DNA of 64,000 nucleotides. Origin: Hydrocarboniphaga effusa AP103. GTDB lineage: Bacteria; Pseudomonadota; Gammaproteobacteria; Nevskiales; Nevskiaceae. Under the pieces are notes generated by a model that saw only the letters and a list, made by a program, of their open reading frames with translations, did not search any database and had not been told where the DNA came from. The first letter of the stretch is position 1. Each line of letters opens with the position of its first letter. Shown here piece after piece: positions 42,167-50,189 of this stretch. The position numbers and the translations under genes were made by a program. Location: positions 620,001 through 684,000 of the forward strand of contig NZ_AKGD01000004.1 in assembly GCF_000271305.1 (NCBI RefSeq), read 5' to 3'.

Positions 42167-43129
42167 TCAGTGGCGCTGATCGTAGGCGCCGTACGACATC
42201 AGGCGCTGGTAGCGATCGGCGAGCAGCTTGGTCATCGGCACCGAGCGCAGGCGCTCGAGGTTGGCGACCAGGCGATTCTTGACCGCCGCCATGGTGCTTT
42301 CGTAATCACGATGCGCGCCGCCCAGCGGCTCGGGCACGATCTCGTCGATGAGCTTGAATTCGTAGAGATCCTTGGCCGTCATGCGCATGGCTTCGGCCGC
42401 TTCGCTCGCGCGCGAGGCCGACTTGAACAGGATCGAGGCGCAGCCCTCGGGCGAGATCACCGAGTAGATGCTGTGCTGGAGCATCATCACGTGATCGCCG
42501 ACACCGATCGCGAGCGCGCCGCCCGAGCCGCCCTCGCCCGTCACCGTCGCGATCACCGGCGTACGCAGGTTCGACAGCTCGAACAGGTTGCGGGCGATGG
42601 CTTCGGACTGGTTGCGCTCTTCGGCGCTGATGCCCGGGAACGCGCCCGGGGTGTCGATGAAGGTGAGAATCGGCAGGTTGAAGCGCTCGGCCATCTTCAT
42701 CAGGCGCAGCGCCTTGCGATAGCCCTCGGGCATCGGCATGCCGAAGTTGCGATGCACGCGCTCCTTGGCGTCGCGGCCCTTCTGCTGGCCGATGACCATG
42801 ACCGCCCGGCCGTCGAGACGCGCCATGCCACCGACGATGGCCGGGTCGTCCATGAAGTGACGATCGCCGTGCAGCTCTTCCCAGTCGGTGAACAGGGTCT
42901 TGATGTAGTCGAGCGCGTACGGACGCTGCGGATGGCGGGCCAGCTGGGCCACCTGCCAGGGATTCAGGTTGGAGAAGATCTGGCGCGTGAGCTCCTTGCT
43001 TTTGAGCTCGAGACGGCCGATTTCCTCGGTGAGGTTCACTTCGCTGCCCGCGGTGGCGTAGCGCAGCTCTTCGATCTTCTGCTGCAGATCGGCGATGGGT
43101 TGTTCGAAATCCAGATAATTCAGGTTCAT
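42167..43129 (-). CDS. accA: Acetyl-CoA carboxylase carboxyltransferase, alpha subunit
   Basis: The 320-residue subunit pairs with AccD to transfer CO2 from biotin to acetyl-CoA in fatty acid synthesis. It starts MNLNYLDFEQPIADLQQKIEE and has HRNFGMPMPEGYRKALRLMK, FIDTPGAFPGISAEERNQSE, TGEGGSGGALAIGVGD and SVISPEGCASILFK. In relatives it follows dnaE directly. Here a lipoprotein gene on the plus strand lies between them. Confidence 0.96.
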   Translation of the reverse strand: MNLNYLDFEQPIADLQQKIEELRYATAGSEVNLTEEIGRLELKSKELTRQIFSNLNPWQVAQLARHPQRPYALDYIKTLFTDWEELHGDRHFMDDPAIVGGMARLDGRAVMVIGQQKGRDAKERVHRNFGMPMPEGYRKALRLMKMAERFNLPILTFIDTPGAFPGISAEERNQSEAIARNLFELSNLRTPVIATVTGEGGSGGALAIGVGDHVMMLQHSIYSVISPEGCASILFKSASRASEAAEAMRMTAKDLYEFKLIDEIVPEPLGGAHRDYESTMAAVKNRLVANLERLRSVPMTKLLADRYQRLMSYGAYDQRH

Positions 43130-43409
43130 GCGGCAGTCCGGCCGGTGGAGACAGTTCCCGTATGTGCCGATGCTACAACGAGTTGCGCCGAGTTTCGAAT
43201 CCCGGCTGAACGCCAAAACCCTACGCGAGCGCATGGCGCCGAGAGTCTGCGTCCAGTTCGACCTGTGCCTCAGTTCAGGGAATCCGGATCGGCGATGCTG
43301 GGCGCGCTGCACCGATCGAGCGCATTGCCATGATCGGGTCGGCACGGGGCCCGCATCTGCGGGGAAATTCCGGCCATCGGTCGGAACGACATCAAATTGG
43401 GGGATCAGC

Positions 43410-44447
43410 ATGCATCGTTTCATCAAGCCCGCGTTGGGATCGACCGGTCTCGTCTTGGCTCTGGCCGCCTGTGGCGGTAGCGGTAGCGGTGGCGGCGAAG
43501 CTCCGCTCGGCAGTAAAGAGAATGTGGCTCACGAACTCGCCGTGCTCGGCTCGCTCTTCATCACCAGCTTCGACGCCGGCCCGGCAGACTTCGCGACCGG
43601 CAAGGCTTTGGCATCGAGCCCTTCGCGGGCCAAGGGCTGGTCGCACGGAACACTCCCGCGCGCGGCCGCCCGCCCGGCGAAGTCGAGGATGGGATCGGGC
43701 TCAAGACTCAAGACGTCGACTTCGAGATGCTCCGGCGACGGCACTGCGTCCCACGATGACGGGGCCAAGATCGTCAACTACGCCTTCTACGGCAATGTAT
43801 CGGCCAGCACCGATTACGATCAGTTCGTCTACAGCAATTGCGTCGAAACCTATGACTCGACGACGTTGACGACCAACGGCTTCTCGGAGACCGGCGAAAC
43901 GCCCACTGCCATGTCCGGCTACTACTACGCCTACGACAGGGCCGGCCAGGGTTCAACACCGCTGACTTGGCGCTACGTAGAAGAAACGGGCAACAAGACA
44001 ACCACCGATATCACCCAGCGCGCACTCGGACTCATCGAGTACAGGAACGCTTCGAACGGAAGCTCCACTTCGTACAAGCAGCTCGGCTCCTTCGAGGGAC
44101 AAGGCACCATCGACGGCGAGGACGGCAGCGTCGTCATCGATTACGGTCGTGGCAATACCCCCATCACCTACACTGAAACCGCAGCCGGCGAGAGTGTCGA
44201 TGGCGATTACGCCTATAGCAGCGCAGGCTGCGAAGGTGCCGAAATCAACATCGCAACGCTCACTCCGATCGCCTTCGGCACCACCTACGCAACGCCGGTA
44301 GCCGGCAAAATCAAGCTCACGTCGGACGCACACAGCGTCACCATCACCTTCCAGTCCAACGGCAGTGCGACGCTGCAGTTCGGCAACGGTGACAGCGCAA
44401 CGCTGACCCAGAGCGAAATCGAGCGCGCGGACCCGGACAATTGCTGA
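43410..44447 (+). CDS. Predicted lipoprotein of unknown function, paralogue of the 5.8 kb lipoprotein
   Basis: The 345-residue product has a signal peptide with lipobox LAAC and a Gly/Ser linker. The mature part is rich in Ser, Thr, Gly and Tyr and ends in Cys. It shares with the minus-strand lipoprotein at 5822-6841 a PLxxK segment after the linker, a Cys-flanked middle and the C-terminal SD-x4-TITF-x2-[DN]GSA and TL-x2-SEI pattern. Residues 70-110 are unusually basic and may be a divergent loop. The 280 bases before it show no feature I could name. Function is unknown. Confidence 0.75.
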   Translation: MHRFIKPALGSTGLVLALAACGGSGSGGGEAPLGSKENVAHELAVLGSLFITSFDAGPADFATGKALASSPSRAKGWSHGTLPRAAARPAKSRMGSGSRLKTSTSRCSGDGTASHDDGAKIVNYAFYGNVSASTDYDQFVYSNCVETYDSTTLTTNGFSETGETPTAMSGYYYAYDRAGQGSTPLTWRYVEETGNKTTTDITQRALGLIEYRNASNGSSTSYKQLGSFEGQGTIDGEDGSVVIDYGRGNTPITYTETAAGESVDGDYAYSSAGCEGAEINIATLTPIAFGTTYATPVAGKIKLTSDAHSVTITFQSNGSATLQFGNGDSATLTQSEIERADPDNC

Positions 44448-44457
44448 TGCCCACCGC

Positions 44458-44488
44458 AGGCTGGGGAGAGGCGCCTGCGCCCCAGCCT
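44458..44488. terminator. Hairpin between the convergent lipoprotein and dnaE genes
   Basis: AGGCTGGGG and CCCCAGCCT form a 9-base stem around a 13-base loop in the 46-base gap between two convergent stops. There is no T-tract, so intrinsic termination is uncertain. Confidence 0.4.
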
Positions 44489-44493
44489 TCCGC

Positions 44494-47400
44494 TCACTCG
44501 TCGTCGCCAGCCCCCGCGCTCGCGAACCTGGCCTTGCGCTCGGGTTGCGGGGCGACGTACTTCTTGTAGCTGACCTTGATCTGGTCGGCGGTGAACAGCT
44601 TGCCGATCGAATCGAGGCTCGCGGGCTCGATGCGCACTCGCCATTCGGGCGGGAAATCCAGCGTCGCGCGCGCGCGACCGTTGACGTAGTCGATGGTCAC
44701 CGCCGCTCCGTTCTCGGAGCGGAACGGCGCAAGCGCATTGCGTAGCGCGATGACGTCGCGCGGCGGGCGCTTCCAGGCCAGCCAGATGCGCGTCGCGTAT
44801 TCGGACATCAGCTGCGCGGGCGACAGGAACTCCGGGTTGTAGAGGCGCGGCTCGGGCTCGCGTCCGTCCTTGCCGGGCGACAGGCCGATTTCGGCGATCA
44901 CGAAGACCAGCGTGTCGACGCGCATGAAACCCTGCAGCCTGGGCCACTTGTCGACGTCGATCCACGTCGACAGCTGGCGGCTGCCGTCGCCGATGGTGAT
45001 CTTGTAGCTCGATCGGCCGAACTTGCCGTCGCCCTTGAAGAAGCGAAGATCGGTCACCCAGGCGCCGAACAGGCATTTGGTGCGCGGCGTCCATTGCGGC
45101 TTGCCGTCGGCGGAGACCGGCGTCGGCGTCGCGTATTGCTGGATCAGATCGCGCAGGTTGCCCGAGCAGACCTGGTCGATGACCTCGGCCCAGGCTTCGA
45201 TCGGATGGCCCGACAGATAAAAGCCGAGCGTATCGCGCTCTTTTTCGAGCAGTTCCTGGCGCGACCAGTCGGGCACGACTTCGGCCTGCACCTGCTCGTG
45301 CGGTGTCGGCTCGCTGCTGCCGAGCCCGAACATGTCGAACATGCCGGAACTCTGGCTCGCTGCAGCTTTCTCGGCCACCTGCAGCGCTTTGGGCAAGGTC
45401 GCCATCAGCGAGGGACGATTGAGCTTGAAGCTGTCGAGCGCGCCCGAGCAGATCAGCGCTTCGAGCACGCGCTTGTTCGCTTTCTTGAGATCGATGCGCT
45501 TGCAGAAATCGAACAGGTCTTTGAACGGGCCATTGGCCGCGCGCTCGGCGAGAATGCCTTCGAGCGCGCCCTCGCCCACGCCCTTGATCGCGCCGAGGCC
45601 ATAGGCGATTTCGCCCTTCGCGGGCACCGTGAAGCGCAAGAAGCAGCGATTGATGTCGGGCGAGTGCACCTTGAGCTTCATGCGCTTGCACTCGTCGAGC
45701 ATCGCGACGACGGTGTCGGTGTGGTCCATGTCGCAGGACATCACCGCGGCCATGAACTCGGCCGGATAGTGCGTCTTGAGCCAGGCGGTCTGATAACTGA
45801 CGAGCGCGTACGCGGCCGCGTGCGACTTGTTGAAGCCGTAGTTCGCGAACTTCTCCATCAGGTCGAAGACCTGCGTGGCAATGCTCTCGTCGATGCCGTT
45901 CTTTTGCGAGCCTTCGGTGAAGATGGCGCGCTGCTGCGCCATTTCGTCGGCCTTCTTCTTGCCCATCGCGCGACGCAGCAGGTCGGCACCGCCGAGCGTG
46001 TAGCCGGCCAGGCGCTGCGACATCTGCATGACCTGTTCCTGGTACACGAAGATGCCGTAGGTGGGCTGCAGAACGGATTCCATCTCCGCGTGCAGATATT
46101 CCACCGGCGAATCGCCGCGCTTGCGCGCGCAGTACTCCGGAATCAGGTCCATCGGGCCGGGTCGATACAGCGACACCAGCGCGATGATGTCTTCGAAGGT
46201 ATCGGGCTTGAGGTCGCGCGAAGCCTTCTGCATGCCCGGCGATTCCATCTGAAACACCGCGCTGGTATCGCCGCTCGCGTAGAGCTTGTAGGTCTCGGCA
46301 TCGTCGATCGGCAGTTTGAGCACGTCGATGGCCTCTTCGCCGGTGCTCTTGGCGATGTTCTCGACGGCCTCCTGGATCACCGTGAGCGTCTTCAAGCCCA
46401 GGAAGTCGAACTTCACCAGGCCGATCGATTCGACGTCCTTCATGTCGAACTGCGAGCGCATGCCGGCGCCGCCCGGTTCGCAGAGCAGCGGTGCGTAATC
46501 GGTCAGCGGATTCGGCGCGATGATGACGCCGCCCGCATGCACGCCGACACCGCGCGTCACGCCTTCGAGTTCGAGCGCCAGATCGAGCACCGCGCGCACG
46601 TCTTCCTCAGTCTCGTAGGCCTGCTTGAGTTCGGGCACTTCATCGACCGCGTCGGCCAGCGTCGCGCCGGGCGTGCCCGGAATGAGCTTGGCCAGACGAT
46701 CGCCGAAACCGTAGCCGTGACCGAGCACACGGCAGACGTCACGCACCACGCCGCGCGCGGCCATCGTCGCGTAGGTGACGATCTGGCCCACGCGCTCGCG
46801 GCCGTATTTCTCGGTCACGTAGCTGATCACGCGATCGCGATTGTCCATGCAGAAGTCGACGTCGAAGTCGGGCATCGACACGCGCTCGGGGTTCAGGAAG
46901 CGCTCGAACAGCAGGTTGTACGGCAAGGGATCGAGGTCGGTGACGCCGATCGAATACGCGACGAGCGAACCCGCACCGGAACCGCGGCCCGGGCCGACCG
47001 GACAGCCGTTGTTCTTGGCCCACTGGATGAAGTCGGCCACTACGAGGAAGTAGCCCGGAAACTTCATGCGCTCGATGATGCCGAGCTCGTAGTCGAGGCG
47101 CTTGCGGTACTCCTCCTCGGTCGTCGCCGGCGTGATCACCTGCAGGCGGCGCGTGAGCCCTTCGTGCGCCTGCAGGCGCAGCCAGCTGTTGCTGTCGTGG
47201 CCTTCGGGTACCGGGTATTCGGGCAGGTGATACGTTCCGAACTTCATCGACAGCGTGCAGCGGCGCGCGATTTCGAGGGTGTTCTCGATCGCCTCGGGCA
47301 GATCGGCGAACAGCGCGATCATCTCCTCGCTGCTCTTGAGATATTGCTCCTCGGTGTAGTCGCGCGGGCGCTTGTCGTCGTTGATGACGCGGCCCTGCGC

Positions 47401-48078
47401 GATGCAGACACGCGCCTCGTGCGCGGCGAACTCGGCGCGCGTCAGAAAGCGCACGTCGTTGGTCGCGACCAGAGGCAGCGAACGATGCTTGGCGAGCGCG
47501 ACGGCCGCGTCGACCCAGGCATCGTCGCCCGGCCGCTGGCAGCGCGAAATCTCCAGGTACAGGCGATCCGGGAACATCGCCTGCAGTTCGTCGAGCGCCG
47601 ACAAGGCGAGTTCGACGTTGTCGTTCTGCGAGGCGCGGAAGGTGGTGCCGTCGCGGCCCGTCAGCGCGATGAGGCCTTCGTTGGTCGTCGCGAGCCAATC
47701 GCGCTCGACGAGCGGGTAGCCCTTGCTCTGCCCTTCGGTGTACGCACGCGAAATCAGCAGCGTCAGATTGCGATAGCCGGTTTCGTTCTGCACGAGCAGC
47801 GTGATCCGCTCGGGTCCTTCTCCCTTCAGGCGTTCGGCGAGCCACAGATCCGCGCCGACGATGGGCTTGATGCCCGCGCCTTCGGCGGCCTTGTACATCT
47901 TGACCATCGCGAACAGGTTCATGCGATCGGTCAGCGCGACGGCTGGCTGCCGGTGCGCAGCGACGGCCTTGGTCAGCGTGCCGCCGCTGCCGCCGCCCTT
48001 GCGTTTGGGTGGCTCGATACGGACGATCGAATCGGTCAGCGAGAACTCGCTGTGCAGGCGCAGGTGAACGAAGCTCAA
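44494..48078 (-). CDS. dnaE: DNA polymerase III alpha subunit
   Basis: The 1194-residue replicative polymerase has an N-terminal PHP domain (FVHLRLHSEFSLTDS), the catalytic core with CPVGPGRGSGAGSLVAYSIG and MPDFDVDFCMDNRD carrying two of the catalytic aspartates, HAGGVIIAPNPL, FVYQEQVMQMSQ, and a C-terminal OB-fold region. No ATG precedes the conserved N-terminus. The best start is TTG at 48078, whose last two bases overlap the rnhB stop (TTGA). The rnhB-dnaE coupling explains the weak start. Confidence 0.95.
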   Translation of the reverse strand: MSFVHLRLHSEFSLTDSIVRIEPPKRKGGGSGGTLTKAVAAHRQPAVALTDRMNLFAMVKMYKAAEGAGIKPIVGADLWLAERLKGEGPERITLLVQNETGYRNLTLLISRAYTEGQSKGYPLVERDWLATTNEGLIALTGRDGTTFRASQNDNVELALSALDELQAMFPDRLYLEISRCQRPGDDAWVDAAVALAKHRSLPLVATNDVRFLTRAEFAAHEARVCIAQGRVINDDKRPRDYTEEQYLKSSEEMIALFADLPEAIENTLEIARRCTLSMKFGTYHLPEYPVPEGHDSNSWLRLQAHEGLTRRLQVITPATTEEEYRKRLDYELGIIERMKFPGYFLVVADFIQWAKNNGCPVGPGRGSGAGSLVAYSIGVTDLDPLPYNLLFERFLNPERVSMPDFDVDFCMDNRDRVISYVTEKYGRERVGQIVTYATMAARGVVRDVCRVLGHGYGFGDRLAKLIPGTPGATLADAVDEVPELKQAYETEEDVRAVLDLALELEGVTRGVGVHAGGVIIAPNPLTDYAPLLCEPGGAGMRSQFDMKDVESIGLVKFDFLGLKTLTVIQEAVENIAKSTGEEAIDVLKLPIDDAETYKLYASGDTSAVFQMESPGMQKASRDLKPDTFEDIIALVSLYRPGPMDLIPEYCARKRGDSPVEYLHAEMESVLQPTYGIFVYQEQVMQMSQRLAGYTLGGADLLRRAMGKKKADEMAQQRAIFTEGSQKNGIDESIATQVFDLMEKFANYGFNKSHAAAYALVSYQTAWLKTHYPAEFMAAVMSCDMDHTDTVVAMLDECKRMKLKVHSPDINRCFLRFTVPAKGEIAYGLGAIKGVGEGALEGILAERAANGPFKDLFDFCKRIDLKKANKRVLEALICSGALDSFKLNRPSLMATLPKALQVAEKAAASQSSGMFDMFGLGSSEPTPHEQVQAEVVPDWSRQELLEKERDTLGFYLSGHPIEAWAEVIDQVCSGNLRDLIQQYATPTPVSADGKPQWTPRTKCLFGAWVTDLRFFKGDGKFGRSSYKITIGDGSRQLSTWIDVDKWPRLQGFMRVDTLVFVIAEIGLSPGKDGREPEPRLYNPEFLSPAQLMSEYATRIWLAWKRPPRDVIALRNALAPFRSENGAAVTIDYVNGRARATLDFPPEWRVRIEPASLDSIGKLFTADQIKVSYKKYVAPQPERKARFASAGAGDDE

Positions 48079-48770
48079 GCGTAGGCTCCGTCGAGCACGT
48101 CGCCGCCTTCGGCGGTGAGGTCGACCAGACCCGACGCGAACAGATCGCGCTGCGCGCACGGCGCAAAACCCATGCGGTGCTGCACGCAGACGCCGAGCGC
48201 CTTGAGCGCCTGCAGATGCATCGGCGTGCCGTAGCCCTTGTGCTGGGCGAAACCGTAGCCCGGATGCTCGGCGTCGAGCCGCTGCATCTCGCGGTCGCGC
48301 GCCACCTTGGCGAGGATCGACGCGGCCATGATCGAGCTGTGGATCGCGTCGCCGCCGATCACCGCATCGGCGCTGCAGAACAGCTTGGGCAAGCGGTTGC
48401 CGTCGACGAGGCAGTGATGCGGCACCGGATTCAGCGCTTCGGCGGCGCGCTGCATCGCGAGCATCGAGGCATGCAGGATGTTGAGGCGCTCGATTTCCTC
48501 GACCGAAGCCGAGGCGATCGCAAAAGCCACCGCACGCTGCTGGATCCTGTCGAACAGCCGGTCGCGCTCGATCGGCTTGAGCTTCTTGGAATCGTCGAGC
48601 CCGCGTATGCCGTGGCGCGGTCCGAGGATCACCGCCGCGGCATAAACCGGCCCGGCCAGACAGCCGCGACCGGCTTCGTCGAGCCCGGCCACCAAACGCA
48701 GGGGCTGCGCGGGACCGGTCGAAACGGCGGACGAAACGGAGGGCGAAACGGCGGAACTCATGGCCGGCAT
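48075..48770 (-). CDS. rnhB: Ribonuclease HII
   Basis: The 231-residue enzyme removes ribonucleotides from DNA. The catalytic region is VAGLDEAGRGCLAGPVYAAAV with the DE-G-R motif, followed by LDDSKKLKP, VDGNRLP with Asp and IMAASILAKVARD with the last Asp. The N-terminal 20 or so residues before the domain are Ser/Val rich, so an ATG at 48761 or a later start is possible. lpxB-rnhB-dnaE is a conserved order. Confidence 0.94.
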   Translation of the reverse strand: MPAMSSAVSPSVSSAVSTGPAQPLRLVAGLDEAGRGCLAGPVYAAAVILGPRHGIRGLDDSKKLKPIERDRLFDRIQQRAVAFAIASASVEEIERLNILHASMLAMQRAAEALNPVPHHCLVDGNRLPKLFCSADAVIGGDAIHSSIMAASILAKVARDREMQRLDAEHPGYGFAQHKGYGTPMHLQALKALGVCVQHRMGFAPCAQRDLFASGLVDLTAEGGDVLDGAYA

Positions 48771-48826
48771 TTTACGGTCCGCGGCCGGGCCGTGGTTATG
48801 TTAGGGACTGTCGCAAGCCCGTAGAG

Positions 48827-50023
48827 CTAGACGCCGGAGCGAGCCAGCAAGGCCGCGACCGCGTCTGCCGCGCGCGCCGCGGCGCAGCAGCGCAGACGCT
48901 CGCGAATGCGGTCGAATTCATCGAGCTGGCGCGCGCGCGCGGCCGCATCGGTCAGCAGCGGCAGCAACTGCTGGCCGAGCTTTTCGGGCACCGCCTCGTC
49001 CTGCAGCAACTCGGGCACCGTCGGCGTCTCGCCGAGCAGGTTCGGCAGGCTCACGTGATCGACCTTGAGCAGGCCGGCCTTGAGCATCAGCCAGGCCGTC
49101 AGCGGCGAACCCTTGTAGGCGACCACCATCGGCCGGCCGAGCAGCAGGCATTCGAGCGTCGCCGTGCCCGAGGCGATCAGCACCGCGTCGGCCGCCTGCA
49201 TGACCTCGCGCGAGCGGCCGTCGACGAGTGTCCAGTCCAGCCCCGGCGCCAGCTCGGCGATGGTCTTCTGCATGCCTTCGCGCAACGACGGCTTGGCGAT
49301 CGGCGTGACGAAGCGCAGCCCCGGCACGCGCGAGCTCAGCCATTGGGCGGTCTGCACGAAGGGCTCGCCGAGATAGCGCAGCTCGCTGCCGCGACTGCCG
49401 GGCAGCACCGCGAGCACCGGCCCTCGCCCGTCCAGCCCGAGTGCGGCGCGCGCCTGTTCCGGCGGGGTGCGCGCGTCGAGCTCGTCGGCGAGCGGATGGC
49501 CGACGTAGGTGGCGTCGAACGGCCGCCGGGTATCGAGCGCCCGCTGGCGAATCTGCTCCGCATAGAACGCGGGCTCGAACGGAAACAGGCACAGCAGCAG
49601 ATCGACCGAGCGCACGATCCCCTTCACGCGCCCGCTGCGCCAGGCCCAGACCGTCGGGCTGACGAAATGCGCGGTGCGCAGCCCGCGATCGCGCAGCCGG
49701 CGCTCGAGGCCGAGGTTGAAATCGGGCGCATCGATGCCGATGACGATGTCCGGCCGGTCGGCGGCAAAGCGCTCGACGAGCCGGGCGCGCAGCTTGAACA
49801 GCCGGGGCAGCGCAGGCAACACTTCGGCAATGCCCATGACCGAGAGCGCTTCGATGCTGTCGATCGCCTCGCAACCGGCGGCGACCATGCGCGGCCCGGC
49901 CACGCCGTAGAAACGCGCCTGCGGGAAGCGCTCGCGCAGCGCCTGGATCAGCGCGGCGCCGAGCAGGTCGCCCGATAGCTCGCCCGCGACCAGCGCGATG
50001 GTGGGAGGAGAGGAAGCCGTCAT
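48827..50023 (-). CDS. lpxB: Lipid-A-disaccharide synthase
   Basis: The 398-residue GT-B enzyme condenses UDP-diacyl-glucosamine and lipid X to the lipid A disaccharide precursor. It has IALVAGELSGDLLGA, YGVAGPRM, VSPTVWAWRSGRVKGI, FPFEPAFY and LPGSRGSELRYL, and SGTATLECLLLGRPMVVAYK. The ATG at 50023 gives the family N-terminus. lpxB normally follows lpxA in this gene order. Here a TonB-dependent receptor gene of opposite orientation separates them by 3.2 kb. Confidence 0.95.
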   Translation of the reverse strand: MTASSPPTIALVAGELSGDLLGAALIQALRERFPQARFYGVAGPRMVAAGCEAIDSIEALSVMGIAEVLPALPRLFKLRARLVERFAADRPDIVIGIDAPDFNLGLERRLRDRGLRTAHFVSPTVWAWRSGRVKGIVRSVDLLLCLFPFEPAFYAEQIRQRALDTRRPFDATYVGHPLADELDARTPPEQARAALGLDGRGPVLAVLPGSRGSELRYLGEPFVQTAQWLSSRVPGLRFVTPIAKPSLREGMQKTIAELAPGLDWTLVDGRSREVMQAADAVLIASGTATLECLLLGRPMVVAYKGSPLTAWLMLKAGLLKVDHVSLPNLLGETPTVPELLQDEAVPEKLGQQLLPLLTDAAARARQLDEFDRIRERLRCCAAARAADAVAALLARSGV

Positions 50024-50189
50024 GGCCGCGAGTATGCCAGCCGTCCGCCGCCGCGCGCTCGCAAGCGCTTGTTTCGCAAGGCGCATCGGCGGCCTCACGA
50101 AAACCTCATCAATTCCTCAGCCTGGCTCAAAGACCCAGCCGGATGTCGGCGGTAAGGTCGGCCCGTCTACACCGACCCAGGGGGATGTC

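Noticed and set aside
43600..43745. Possible frameshift in the 43.4 kb lipoprotein
   Set aside because: The region is unusually basic, but the other two forward frames give no better match to the paralogue at 5.8 kb and one hits a stop. The downstream Cys-Ser-Gly-Asp-Gly region aligns in the same frame, so a divergent loop is simpler.
45094..48084. A 996-codon open frame on the plus strand opposite dnaE
   Set aside because: It is antisense to a strongly conserved polymerase. Its composition (Arg, His, Leu, Ala, Asp rich, with no motif) is that of a GC-rich shadow frame. Similar long shadows lie opposite ppsA, eno and pyrG.
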